The translations under genes were made by a program, and so were the position numbers. From positions 248,001 to 312,000 of the forward strand of contig NZ_AMRK01000005.1 in assembly GCF_000299875.1 (NCBI RefSeq): DNA of 64,000 nt, read 5' to 3'. Shown piece after piece: positions 35,686 through 44,525 of the stretch (the stretch's first letter is position 1; each line of letters begins with the position of its first letter). The notes under the pieces are model-generated. The model was not told where the DNA came from. It saw nothing but the letters and a program-made list of their open reading frames with translations, and ran no database searches. The DNA is from Celeribacter baekdonensis B30. Lineage in GTDB: Bacteria; Pseudomonadota; Alphaproteobacteria; Rhodobacterales; Rhodobacteraceae.

Positions 35686-36561
35686 ATGGCCGATCTCTCC
35701 GCTGCGCCCCTGGACGCGACGCGCGCTCATTATCTTGCGCTGACCCGTCAACGCCGTCTCTATGGCGGGATCATGCTTTTGGTCTTTGTCCTACTGATGG
35801 CCTCCGGCTTTGGCATTGCCAATGACCGCAATGCCGGCGGGTTTTTGCCCGGTCTGCCGCATATTCTCGATTTCCCCGCCGAGGTGATGTCCGAGGCCTG
35901 GACCAAACGCGCCAACCTGCCGGATCATTTGAAGAATGCCCTTCCGGCATTGGTTGAGACCATCAATATCGCGGCAGTTGCCACGCTGTTTGGTGCATTC
36001 TTTGCCATTCTCTTGTCGATGCTGGCGACGCGGGGCCTCGCGCCTTGGCCGCGTTTGATCCCGGTGTTTCGCCGGATCATGGACCTGATGCGCGCCGTGC
36101 CTGAGATTGTCATCGCGCTTGTATTGATTTTCGTCTTGGGCGGCGGGCCGGTGCCCGCGGCCATCGCGATTGCCTTTCACACCGTCGGGGCGCTGGGCAA
36201 GCTGTTCTCCGAGGTCAATGAAAACGCCGATCAAAAGCCGCTCGAAGGCCTCGCCTCTGTCGGGGCGATCTGGCCGCAGCGGATGCTTTTGGGGCTGATC
36301 CCGCAGGTTGCGCCGAACTGGTTTTCCTATGCGCTGCTGCGTTTTGAAATCAACATCCGCGCCTCCGCGATCCTCGGCTTTGTCGGCGCGGGTGGCATTG
36401 GCTACGAGCTTAAAAACGCGATTTCCTGGGGGCAGGGCAAGTTTGACGAGGCCGCTGCCGTGTTCATCCTGCTGTTCCTGACCATCGTGTTTTTCGACCA
36501 ACTTTCGTCTTATGTGCGCAACCGCCTGACCTATGGATCTGACAAAGGAGCCGGCAAATGA
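35686..36561 (+). CDS. phnE: Phosphonate ABC transporter permease (first PhnE)
   Basis: A 291-residue permease with an N-terminal helix (YGGIMLLVFVLLMASGFGIA) and about five further helices. The coupling region EVNENADQKPLEGLASVGAIW and the ending LRFEINIRASAILGFVGAGGIGYEL are the PhnE signature. It forms the membrane channel with the second PhnE and is driven by PhnC. It starts 17 bases after the phnD-phnE hairpin. The stop overlaps the start of the next permease gene (ATGA). Confidence 0.94.
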   Translation: MADLSAAPLDATRAHYLALTRQRRLYGGIMLLVFVLLMASGFGIANDRNAGGFLPGLPHILDFPAEVMSEAWTKRANLPDHLKNALPALVETINIAAVATLFGAFFAILLSMLATRGLAPWPRLIPVFRRIMDLMRAVPEIVIALVLIFVLGGGPVPAAIAIAFHTVGALGKLFSEVNENADQKPLEGLASVGAIWPQRMLLGLIPQVAPNWFSYALLRFEINIRASAILGFVGAGGIGYELKNAISWGQGKFDEAAAVFILLFLTIVFFDQLSSYVRNRLTYGSDKGAGK

Positions 36562-37886
36562 GCTTTGTGTCCCCCTCTGATGATCCCAAACATATGCACA
36601 ATCGCGCCGCCGCGATGATCGCCCGCAAACGGCTTTTGACCTTTGTCGCGCCGGTGTTGGTGTTGGGCTATTTCGTCTATATTTTCTTCGCCTTCGACAT
36701 TATGGGACTGGCTGAACGCGCCCGCCTCGATAATGCGGTGACGCTTGTCTCGGACACATACAGCTACAAAACCGTGGTCGAGCGTAACAACCGGACCGGC
36801 ACCATTGACGTCGCGGTCGAAGGCGAACGCAAAGGCACCTATGACGCCAGCAACTATCCCGGCTGGGTCACGGTCGGAGATGACGCCGCTGTGATCACCC
36901 TTGATGATGGCGGCACCATTGAGATTATCGGCGACATTGTCCGCTATGACGTGCCGGGGTTTGGCCTCATCGAGGCGACGCAAAACCGAACCGATGGCGT
37001 GACGCTCAATCTCGATACCACGGCTTTGCCGGACTGGATTTCCTATTCCAAAACCCGCGTGACCATAACCACCGACGCGGCGCGCCTGTCGCTGACCAAA
37101 GCGCGCACCGAGGTCTTTGTCTATGACTTCGGCTGGGAGTTGTTCTGGGTCACGTTGGACAGCCCCTATTCGGGTCATTCGTTGATGGAGGTCCTCACCG
37201 GGCCGCAACTCGACCCGACCCGACCGAACATCGCAGGCGCATGGCATGACTTTTGGAACAACGCCATTTGGCGGCATGGCGAGACCGCTTGGGCGCTGTT
37301 TGAAACCATCCTCATGGCCTTTCTCGGCACTTTTGGTGCGGCGATCATCGCGCTGCCTCTGGCCTTCATGGCGGCCAAAAATTTTGCGCCCTTTATCGCG
37401 GTGCGGCTGTTGGCCCGACGGTTGTTTGACTTTCTGCGCGGTGTTGATGGTTTGATCTGGACCATCCTTTTGTCCCGTGCCTTTGGCCCCGGACCGATGA
37501 CCGGCGCTTTGGCGATGCTGTTCACCGACACCGGTTCTTTTGGCAAATTGTTCTCGGAAGCCTTGGAAAACGTCGACGGCAAACAAATCGAAGGCATCGC
37601 CTCCACAGGTGCGAAACCGCTGCAACGCTACCGCTTTGGCGTCCTGCCGCAAATCGTGCCCGTGCTCTTGTCGCAAGTGCTCTATTTCCTCGAATCGAAC
37701 ACCCGGTCCGCCACCATCATTGGTGCGATCACCGGCGGCGGTATCGGGCTTTTGCTGACCCAAGCCATGATCACCCAAAAGGATTGGGAAGAGGTCACCT
37801 ATTACATCATTCTCATCGTCTTGATGGTGATGGGGATGGACACGATCTCAAGCTGGCTGCGGCGCAAATTGATCAAGGGCGACTGA
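36558..37886 (+). CDS. phnE: Phosphonate ABC transporter permease (second, long PhnE)
   Basis: A 442-residue permease with the standard PhnE core in its second half: ETILMAFLGTFGAAIIALPLAF, LFSEALENVDGKQIEGIAST, LESNTRSATIIGAITGGGIG. A periplasmic insert of about 160 residues follows the first membrane helix (LTFVAPVLVLGYFVYIFFAF) and is rich in beta-type sequence (NRTGTIDVAVEGERKGTYDAS). Long second PhnE proteins with such an insert are known in alphaproteobacteria; the role of the insert is unclear. It pairs with the first PhnE. Confidence 0.92.
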   Translation: MSFVSPSDDPKHMHNRAAAMIARKRLLTFVAPVLVLGYFVYIFFAFDIMGLAERARLDNAVTLVSDTYSYKTVVERNNRTGTIDVAVEGERKGTYDASNYPGWVTVGDDAAVITLDDGGTIEIIGDIVRYDVPGFGLIEATQNRTDGVTLNLDTTALPDWISYSKTRVTITTDAARLSLTKARTEVFVYDFGWELFWVTLDSPYSGHSLMEVLTGPQLDPTRPNIAGAWHDFWNNAIWRHGETAWALFETILMAFLGTFGAAIIALPLAFMAAKNFAPFIAVRLLARRLFDFLRGVDGLIWTILLSRAFGPGPMTGALAMLFTDTGSFGKLFSEALENVDGKQIEGIASTGAKPLQRYRFGVLPQIVPVLLSQVLYFLESNTRSATIIGAITGGGIGLLLTQAMITQKDWEEVTYYIILIVLMVMGMDTISSWLRRKLIKGD

Positions 37887-37978
37887 GTATTTGATCTGCA
37901 AAGAAGACAGCACTTGCAGTCTTTATCGTGATCGAAATACTCCCGCCGGAGGCATCCGCGATTTCAACGAGGTAAATC

Positions 37979-38593
37979 ATGCCAAAACTCAGTGCCACCG
38001 CCCCCTTTATCCATGACGGAGCCGAGGTGACCCGGTCGACCTTTGGTGCCTATTGCGAGGTTGGTAAAGGCGCGCGGGTCTTGAACTCCGAATTCATGGA
38101 TTACGCCTATTGCGATCAATACGCGGACATCGCCAACACCACTTTGGGCAAATTTGCGAATATCGCTGCTTTCACCCGGATCGGCCCCACCGATCACCCC
38201 TATAAAAACGCATCCCTGCATCATTTCCTTTATCGCTCGTCTTACTATTGGGACGATGCCGAAGACGATCCGGCGTTCTTTGCCGCGCGCTCTGCCCGGC
38301 GCTCGATCATCGGCCACGACACATGGATCGGCCATGGCGCGATCATCAAACCCGAGGTAACCATCGGCAATGGCGCCATCGTGGCCTCGGGCGCGGTGGT
38401 GACCAAAAATGTCGCGCCCTATATGATTGTCGCGGGCGTGCCCGCCGTGCCGCTGCGGGCGCGCTACCCGGACGGGATTGCCGAACGGATGGAGGCTTTG
38501 GCCTGGTGGGACTGGAGCCATGCGGCGCTGAAGCGCGCGCTTGCCGATTTTCGCGCTCTGCCTGCCGAGGCGTTTCTTGAGAAATACGAATAG
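37979..38593 (+). CDS. Phosphonate metabolism hexapeptide-repeat transferase (DapH-like)
   Basis: A 204-residue left-handed beta-helix protein. Hexapeptide repeats run through GKGARVLNSEFMDYAYCDQYAD, IGHDTWIGHGAIIKPEVTIG and GAIVASGAVVTKNVAPYMIVAG. IGPTDHPYKNASLHHFLYRS identifies the phosphonate-operon subfamily (TIGR03308) rather than general acetyltransferases. Its reaction is not established; acyl transfer to a phosphonate or aminophosphonate is a plausible inference. It lies 92 bases after phnE on the same strand and convergent to the PhnM-like gene. Confidence 0.88.
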   Translation: MPKLSATAPFIHDGAEVTRSTFGAYCEVGKGARVLNSEFMDYAYCDQYADIANTTLGKFANIAAFTRIGPTDHPYKNASLHHFLYRSSYYWDDAEDDPAFFAARSARRSIIGHDTWIGHGAIIKPEVTIGNGAIVASGAVVTKNVAPYMIVAGVPAVPLRARYPDGIAERMEALAWWDWSHAALKRALADFRALPAEAFLEKYE

Positions 38594-38622
38594 GCGGACG
38601 GGTAGGTGGACAGGCGGCGGGT

Positions 38623-39801
38623 CTATTCCGCCGCCATCCGCACATCCCGACCGGAGCGCGCCAAGCGTTCTCCGACCCGCCCCGACAGATAGGCGATGCG
38701 GCCGTTTGAGATTGTGGCTTCGATCTCGCGGGTCTCTTCATCCATGATCACGAAATCGGCGCGTTTGCCAAATTCAAGATTGCCGCGATCAGACAGGTTC
38801 ATGATCTCGGCGGGTTTGGTGGAAATCATCGCCCAGGCGGCAGGCAGGGGCAACACCCCCTTGTCCACCAAGGCCCAAGCCGCCGCCGCCAAAGCCGGGT
38901 AATGATAATCCGAGACCAGCGCGTCACACAGGCCGCGTTCGATCAGGCGTTGGGCCGAGATGTTGCCCGACTGCGACCCGCCACGCGCCACATTGGGCGC
39001 GCCCATCAGAACCGGGTCATTCATCGCCTTGGCAGCAGCCGCCGCCTTTTCCGAGATCGGAAATTCGGCGACATGCGCGCCCAAAAGGCGGAATTCTTCG
39101 CGGGTTTCCGCGTCCGGGTCATCGTGGCTGCCATAGGTGACGCCCAGCACATCAAAGGCCTCGGCCAGCGCGCAAAGGTGACGCGGCACTTCGGATTTGC
39201 GATCCTTGGCCTCGCGCAAAACCTTGATGAATTCTTCCGAACTGCGCCCGCTGCGTTTGGCCCATGTGGCGAATTCCATCGGGTCTTTCTTGGCGACGTC
39301 AATCGCTTCGGGCAGGTGGTTGTTGAAAATCACGTAATCGACGCCAAACCGGCGGATCGCGGCCAAAAGCCGATCCCGACTGTCGACCATATGGGTTTCA
39401 CAGCGGATTTGCAGGCGAATATCAATCAGGGCGGTTGGGGCAAAGGCCTGCAACACGCCGAGCAACTCCTCGGCATAGTCCGGCCCGCGCAATCCGCCTT
39501 CCCAGCTCCAACACTGGGCAAACCACGCCGTCGTGACCCCATGCGCCGCCGCATCGCGTGCGGCAGAGGAGAGGCCCGAGCGGATCGGGAAGGGCGCGCG
39601 CGGACGCGGCGCGATGTGGCGTTCAAACGCATCGCCATGCAAATCAATGATGCCCGGAAGAATCAGATAGCCCGACAGATCGACCTCGGGAAAGGCGCCG
39701 CGCGAAATCCGGCCCTGTTCGACACAGAGCGAACGGCGTTGCAATATGCCGTCACGAAGAAGGGTTGCGCCCGTAAAGCGCAGCGGGGGAAGGATCGCCA
39801 T
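38623..39801 (-). CDS. PhnM family amidohydrolase (paralogue of the second phnM)
   Basis: A 392-residue amidohydrolase of the PhnM family: LPGIIDLHGDAFERHIAPRP (metal-binding histidines), AAAHGVTTAWFAQ, YGSHDDPDAETREEFR, LMGAPNVARGGSQSGN and LSDRGNLEFGKRADFVIMDE. PhnM removes pyrophosphate from ribose 1-phosphonate 5-triphosphate. A second, typical PhnM is encoded at 47457, so this copy may have a related but different substrate; that is inference. It is on the strand opposite to phnGHIJK and downstream of phnF. AGGTGTGAGTT precedes the ATG. Confidence 0.85.
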   Translation of the reverse strand: MAILPPLRFTGATLLRDGILQRRSLCVEQGRISRGAFPEVDLSGYLILPGIIDLHGDAFERHIAPRPRAPFPIRSGLSSAARDAAAHGVTTAWFAQCWSWEGGLRGPDYAEELLGVLQAFAPTALIDIRLQIRCETHMVDSRDRLLAAIRRFGVDYVIFNNHLPEAIDVAKKDPMEFATWAKRSGRSSEEFIKVLREAKDRKSEVPRHLCALAEAFDVLGVTYGSHDDPDAETREEFRLLGAHVAEFPISEKAAAAAKAMNDPVLMGAPNVARGGSQSGNISAQRLIERGLCDALVSDYHYPALAAAAWALVDKGVLPLPAAWAMISTKPAEIMNLSDRGNLEFGKRADFVIMDEETREIEATISNGRIAYLSGRVGERLARSGRDVRMAAE

Positions 39802-39882
39802 AACTCACACCTGCCACTTAAGACGTTTCTAATAATTCAGGAATAAATACAGAGGCTTTGTATCGCCTGCGTGACGTTTGGA

Positions 39883-40605
39883 TCAGTCCGGTGTGACAGT
39901 TAGCGTCACCCGATCTCCGGCAAACCATGTCAGGCCACGCTCGACGGGGATGCCGTCGAGCGTGGAGTTCAGGCTGACGGTGTGCAACAGCGGGTCCCCT
40001 TCGCGCAGGCCCAAGTGCAGCGCCTGAGTGGTGGTGGTCCTTTCGGCACTGACGCGGGTTTCGACCCGTACATAATCTTCGATCCCAACGGCTTTGAGCC
40101 CCTCCGTCACCGAGGTGGTTTGGGTCAAATGGGTGTCGAGACCAGCGAGCCGGGTGATCGGGAAAATCGAAATGAAATGCGCGACGGACGTGTCGCCTGA
40201 CAGGGATAAGCCTTCATAAATCAAAACGTTTTCTCCGGGGGAAAGTGCCAAAACACTGGCCTCAGTGGCATCACAGGGCCGGGTTTCAAGGCGCAACACC
40301 CGGCGGTTGGGCAACCGTCCCGTGGCGCGGATATTCTGGTGAAACCGCACCCGTTTGCCGAGCGGATAATCCACCGGTGCGCTTTGCACAAACACCCCCG
40401 CGCCACGCCTTGAACGCACGATGCCGCGCTCGCCCAGATCGGACAGGGCGTGACGCACCGTATGCCGATTGACGCCAAACCGGGCGGACAATTCCGCCTC
40501 GGTTGGCAATTTATCCCCCGGCTTATAATGCCCGCGCGCGATCTCTTCGCTCAGGGTTTCGGCGATGGATTTCCATACGGGCGTGCGGGGCATCGTGCGG
40601 GGCAT
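39883..40605 (-). CDS. phnF: GntR family regulator of phosphonate genes
   Basis: A 240-residue GntR/HutC type regulator. The winged HTH is at the N-terminus (YKPGDKLPTEAELSARFGVN followed by RHTVRHALSDLGERGIVRSR), with a UTRA sensor domain behind it (PLGKRVRFHQNIRATGRLPN and ending GLTWFAGDRVTLTV). This is the usual PhnF plan. The ATG at 40605 is preferred because GGAG lies 6 bases before it; an ATG five codons upstream has no ribosome site. It is divergent from phnG and likely controls the C-P lyase operon through the palindrome between them. Confidence 0.9.
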   Translation of the reverse strand: MPRTMPRTPVWKSIAETLSEEIARGHYKPGDKLPTEAELSARFGVNRHTVRHALSDLGERGIVRSRRGAGVFVQSAPVDYPLGKRVRFHQNIRATGRLPNRRVLRLETRPCDATEASVLALSPGENVLIYEGLSLSGDTSVAHFISIFPITRLAGLDTHLTQTTSVTEGLKAVGIEDYVRVETRVSAERTTTTQALHLGLREGDPLLHTVSLNSTLDGIPVERGLTWFAGDRVTLTVTPD

Positions 40606-40668
40606 GGGGGTCTCCGTCATAATAATTTCACGAATTAGGGCTTGCTGTATGGGCGCGGATCAGGGATG

Positions 40669-40700
40669 ATTTGTCTAGTTGTATAGGATAACAGACAAAT
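40669..40700. promoter_or_regulatory. Palindrome in the phnF-phnG divergent region, candidate PhnF operator
   Basis: ATTTGTCT (40669-40676) and AGACAAAT (40693-40700) are perfect inverted arms with 16 bases between. The arms contain TGTCTAG/CAGACA elements resembling the TNTAGACA-like sites bound by HutC/PhnF regulators. It lies 64 bases before phnF and 16 before phnG, as expected of a shared operator. Confidence 0.6.
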
Positions 40701-40715
40701 CCGCAAGGTGTCTAG

Positions 40716-41195
40716 ATGAACAAAATGAACCCGACCCCCAGTCAAGATGAGGCGCCAGATTCCGCCGCACGAAAGGCTTGGATGAGTGTTTTGGCAAAGT
40801 CCAATCCCAAAGATTTGAATGCGGCAATCACGGCTTACGGTGCGCTTCCGGCGTTTGACTGGCTGCGTCGGCCGGAGATCGGCGGCGTGATGGTGCGCGG
40901 CCGTATGGGTGGCACGGGCACAGCGTTTAATCTGGGCGAAATGACTGCCACGCGCTGTTCGCTGCGCCTTGAAACGGGCGAGGTCGGCCACGCCTATGTG
41001 CAGGGCCGCGACACACGCCACGCCGAACAGGCGGCGATCGTGGATGCGATGATGCAGGGGGCAAACGCGTCCACTGTGCAGGAAACGATTGTGACGCCAT
41101 TGGCAGATGGGCTTGCGTCAGAGCGCGTTAAGCGCGCCGAAAAAGCAGCCGCCACAAAGGTTGATTTCTTTACGATGGTGCGGGGAGAAGATTGA
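40716..41195 (+). CDS. phnG: C-P lyase subunit PhnG
   Basis: A 159-residue protein. RKAWMSVLAKSNPKDLNAAI, FDWLRRPEIGGVMVRGRMGG, FNLGEMTATRCSLRL and YVQGRDTRHAEQAAIVDAMM match PhnG. It is part of the PhnGHIJ core complex. It starts the phnGHIJK run; AAGGTGTCTAG before the ATG supplies a ribosome site. The stop overlaps the phnH start by one base (TGATG). Confidence 0.93.
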   Translation: MNKMNPTPSQDEAPDSAARKAWMSVLAKSNPKDLNAAITAYGALPAFDWLRRPEIGGVMVRGRMGGTGTAFNLGEMTATRCSLRLETGEVGHAYVQGRDTRHAEQAAIVDAMMQGANASTVQETIVTPLADGLASERVKRAEKAAATKVDFFTMVRGED

Positions 41196-41776
41196 TGGAC
41201 ATGCAAAGCCTCTCAGGTGGTTTCACCAACCCACCACAGGACTCGTCGCGCGCCTTTCGCGCTGCTCTTGAAACGCTGGCGCGGCCCGGAACGATCCATG
41301 ACATTTCGGGCGCCAAGGCCCCAGCACCCGTATCCGAAGCGGCGGCAACCCTGATCCTGACGCTCTGTGACCCGGAGACACCGATCTATCTGGCTGGGGC
41401 GCATGACACGCAGGACATCCGAGATTGGGTCGCCTTTCACATCGGCGCGCCGATTGTGGGTCCAGAGCGCGCGATGTTTGCGCTTGGAATATGGGAGGCC
41501 CTTTCGCCGATCACAGCCTTCCCCATCGGCACCCCGGAATACCCGGATCGCTCAACCACGGTGATCGTGGAGATGGAGGCGCTGCGCCAGGACGGGATGC
41601 GCCTGAGCGGGCCGGGGATCAAAGACAGCGCCCTGTTGGCTCTGCCCGATCTTGCGCCGTTTCAAATGAATGCCGGGTTGTTCCCGCTGGGCCTTGATTT
41701 CTATTTCACCGCCGGAACCCGACTCGCGGGTCTGCCGCGCACGACCAGAGTGTCCGATCTGATGGAGGCGAACTGA
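41195..41776 (+). CDS. phnH: C-P lyase subunit PhnH
   Basis: A 193-residue protein. GGFTNPPQDSSRAFRAALET, ARPGTIHDI, TLILTLCDPETPIYLAG and NAGLFPLGLDFYFTAGTRLA are the PhnH pattern. PhnH is a PLP-transferase-fold protein without PLP that forms the core with PhnG, PhnI and PhnJ. The ATG at 41195 follows GGGAGAAG; an in-frame TTG one codon upstream is ignored. It overlaps both neighbours by one base. Confidence 0.93.
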   Translation: MDMQSLSGGFTNPPQDSSRAFRAALETLARPGTIHDISGAKAPAPVSEAAATLILTLCDPETPIYLAGAHDTQDIRDWVAFHIGAPIVGPERAMFALGIWEALSPITAFPIGTPEYPDRSTTVIVEMEALRQDGMRLSGPGIKDSALLALPDLAPFQMNAGLFPLGLDFYFTAGTRLAGLPRTTRVSDLMEAN

Positions 41777-42864
41777 TGTATGTGGCTGTCAAAGGCGGCG
41801 AGCGGGCGATTGACAACGCCCATGCTTGGCTGGCCGAGGAGCGCCGGGGCGATCCCTCTGTTGCGGAACTGTCGGTGGCGCAAATTCGCGAACAATTGGC
41901 GCTGGCCGTCAACCGGGTGATGACCGAAGGCTCGCTCTATGATCCCGATCTCGCGGCCCTTGCGATCAAGCAAGCGCGCGGCGATCTGATTGAGGCGATT
42001 TTCCTCATTCGCGCCTATCGTACCACCTTGCCGCGCATCGGCCATTCGCGTCCGGTTGAGACCGAAACCATGCTGTGTGACCGCCGGATTTCCGCAACGT
42101 TCAAAGATGTGCCGGGCGGGCAGGTGCTTGGGCCGACCTTCGATTACACCCACCGTTTGCTGGATTTCAAACTGGCGGCGGATGGCGAAGCGATGGCGGC
42201 ACAGATGGCCGCGCCGCGACTGGAGTCGACACCGCATGTGACCGAGTTTCTCAACAAAGAGGGGCTGATCCAGACCGAGGACCGTTCGGAGGACACGCCG
42301 CCGGATTTGACTCGCGAGCCGATGGAACTGCCCGCCAACCGCGCGCTGCGGCTTCAGGCATTGGCGCGGGGCGACGAGGGCTTTGTGCTTTCCATGGCCT
42401 ATTCGACCCAGCGCGGCTACGGCAACAGTCACGCCTTTGTCGGTGAGTTGCGCATCGGCAAGGTCGCGGTGGAACTGGATATTCCCGAACTGGGGTTTGC
42501 CATTGAGATCGGCGAGGTCGAGTTGACCGAATGCGAAACGGTGAACAAATTCGCCGGCTCCAAGATCGAGCCGCCGCAGTTTACCCGCGGCTATGGCCTG
42601 ACCTTTGGTCAAACCGAACGCAAAGCGATTTCCATGGCTCTGGTCGATCGTGCGCTGCGGTCCAAAGAGCTTGGCGTCGAGATGTCGAACTCTCCGGCAC
42701 ATGACGAAGAATTCGTCCTGTATCATTGTGACAACATTCAGGCGACCGGATTCTTGGAGCATATCAAATTACCACATTATGTGGATTTCCAATCCGAGAT
42801 GGAATTGGTCCGCAAAATGCGTGCGGAAATCTTTGCAGCCCAGCATAAGGAGGCGGCAGAATGA
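41776..42864 (+). CDS. phnI: C-P lyase subunit PhnI (nucleosidase)
   Basis: A 362-residue protein. YVAVKGGERAIDNAHAWLAE at the start, IREQLALAVNRVMTEGSLYD, SLADPDLAAL-type spacing, LGPTFDYTHRLLDFKLAAD and LYHCDNIQATGFLEHIKLPH near the end identify PhnI. It replaces the adenine of ATP with the phosphonate to give ribose 1-phosphonate 5-triphosphate. It overlaps phnH by one base and phnJ by four. Confidence 0.95.
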   Translation: MYVAVKGGERAIDNAHAWLAEERRGDPSVAELSVAQIREQLALAVNRVMTEGSLYDPDLAALAIKQARGDLIEAIFLIRAYRTTLPRIGHSRPVETETMLCDRRISATFKDVPGGQVLGPTFDYTHRLLDFKLAADGEAMAAQMAAPRLESTPHVTEFLNKEGLIQTEDRSEDTPPDLTREPMELPANRALRLQALARGDEGFVLSMAYSTQRGYGNSHAFVGELRIGKVAVELDIPELGFAIEIGEVELTECETVNKFAGSKIEPPQFTRGYGLTFGQTERKAISMALVDRALRSKELGVEMSNSPAHDEEFVLYHCDNIQATGFLEHIKLPHYVDFQSEMELVRKMRAEIFAAQHKEAAE

Positions 42865-43727
42865 GCGACTATAACTTCGCCTATTTGGATGAACAAACCA
42901 AACGGATGATCCGCCGCGCGATCCTTAAAGGCATTGCGATCCCCGGCTATCAGGTGCCGTTTGCCTCCCGCGAAATGCCGATGCCCTATGGTTGGGGCAC
43001 CGGCGGGGTGCAGGTGACGGCGGCCTGTTTGACGCCGGAGGACACGTTGAAAGTCATCGACCAAGGCGCCGATGACACCACCAACGCTGTGTCCATCCGC
43101 AAGTTCTTTGAAAAGACTGCCGAGATTGCCGTGACCGAAAAAACCGGCGATGCGACGGTGATCCAGACCCGCCACCGCATCCCGGAGGAGCCTTTGGGCG
43201 AGGGGCAGATTTTGGTCTATCAAGTGCCGATCCCAGAGCCGTTGCGGTTCTTGGAGCCGCGTGAGACCGAGACGCGCAAAATGCACGCGCTTGAGGAATA
43301 CGGCCTGATGCATGTGAAGCTCTACGAAGACATCGCGCGCCACGGTCATATCGCCACCTCCTATGCCTATCCGGTCAAGGTTGAGGGGCGCTATGTGATG
43401 GATCCGTCGCCGATCCCGAAATTCGACAATCCGAAAATGGACATGGCGGCGATCCAACTGTTTGGCGCGGGTCGCGAACAACGCATCTACGCGGTGCCGC
43501 CCTATACCAAAGTCGTCTCGCTCGATTTCGAAGATCACCCGTTTGACCCCTCCAAAGCCGATCACCCCTGTGATCTCTGCGGTGCGGAACACACGTATTT
43601 GGACGAGGTGATCATTGATGATGACGGCGGGCGGATGTTTGTCTGCTCCGACACTGATTATTGCGCCGGACGGCAGGCCAAGGGCCACCGTGGGCGCCTC
43701 AGCCCGACCGAGGAGGCCGCCCAATGA
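42861..43727 (+). CDS. phnJ: C-P lyase radical SAM subunit PhnJ
   Basis: A 288-residue radical SAM enzyme that breaks the carbon-phosphorus bond of ribose 1-phosphonate 5-phosphate. YNFAYLDEQTKRMIRRAILK is the expected N-terminus. The unusual cysteine set is complete: C237-x2-C240-x21-C262 for the iron-sulfur cluster and C268 as the thiyl radical residue (DYC). It overlaps phnI and phnK by four bases each, so the core enzyme genes are strictly coupled. Confidence 0.96.
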   Translation: MSDYNFAYLDEQTKRMIRRAILKGIAIPGYQVPFASREMPMPYGWGTGGVQVTAACLTPEDTLKVIDQGADDTTNAVSIRKFFEKTAEIAVTEKTGDATVIQTRHRIPEEPLGEGQILVYQVPIPEPLRFLEPRETETRKMHALEEYGLMHVKLYEDIARHGHIATSYAYPVKVEGRYVMDPSPIPKFDNPKMDMAAIQLFGAGREQRIYAVPPYTKVVSLDFEDHPFDPSKADHPCDLCGAEHTYLDEVIIDDDGGRMFVCSDTDYCAGRQAKGHRGRLSPTEEAAQ

Positions 43728-44521
43728 GCGCACAAATCACCCCGCCTTTGCCCATCCCGCTTTTGTCTGTCAAAGACATCCACAAAACCTACGGCGGGCG
43801 GATCGGGTGTACCGATGTGTCGTTTGATCTTTATCCCGGCGAAGTCATGGGAATCGTGGGCGAATCCGGCTCCGGCAAATCGACGCTGTTGAATTGTCTC
43901 GCGGGCCATATTCCGACCGACAGCGGGCGGGTCCTGTTTGACACCCGTGATCGCGGCTTGATTGACACGTTGACCATGTCCGAACCCGAACGCCGGATGC
44001 TGGCGCGTACCGATTGGGCCTTTGTCCACCAACACGCCCGTGATGGCTTGCGCATGTCCGTGTCCGCAGGCGGCAATGTTGGCGAGCGGTTGATGGCCGT
44101 CGGTGCGCGCCATTATGGCGATATTCGGGCGCAGGCGGTGGATTGGCTTGGCCGGGTCGAAATCGACGAGGATCGGATGGATGATCGCCCCACGGCCTTT
44201 TCCGGTGGGATGCAGCAGCGGTTGCAAATCGCCCGCAATCTGGTCACCGGCCCGCGCCTTGTGTTCATGGACGAACCCACGGGCGGCTTGGATGTCTCCG
44301 TTCAGGCGCGGCTTTTGGATTTGTTGCGCGGATTGGTGCGCGAAATGGGCCTGTCTGCGATTATCGTCACCCATGACCTTGCGGTAGTGCGGCTTTTGGC
44401 CGACCGTCTGATGGTGATGAAATCAGGACATGTGGTGGAAACCGGGCTGACGGATCAGGTTTTGGATGATCCGCAACACGCCTACACGCAACTGCTCGTG
44501 TCCTCCGTGCTTCAGGTTTGA
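43724..44521 (+). CDS. phnK: C-P lyase ABC-type ATPase PhnK
   Basis: A 265-residue ABC ATPase with Walker A GESGSGKST, LRMSVSAGGNVGERLMAVGA (typical of PhnK), signature FSGGMQQRLQIARNL and Walker B LVFMDEPTGGLD. PhnK docks on the PhnGHIJ core and with PhnL forms a nucleotide-driven module rather than a transporter. The ATG at 43724 overlaps phnJ by four bases; the frame extends upstream inside phnJ. Confidence 0.94.
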   Translation: MSAQITPPLPIPLLSVKDIHKTYGGRIGCTDVSFDLYPGEVMGIVGESGSGKSTLLNCLAGHIPTDSGRVLFDTRDRGLIDTLTMSEPERRMLARTDWAFVHQHARDGLRMSVSAGGNVGERLMAVGARHYGDIRAQAVDWLGRVEIDEDRMDDRPTAFSGGMQQRLQIARNLVTGPRLVFMDEPTGGLDVSVQARLLDLLRGLVREMGLSAIIVTHDLAVVRLLADRLMVMKSGHVVETGLTDQVLDDPQHAYTQLLVSSVLQV

Positions 44522-44525
44522 CACC

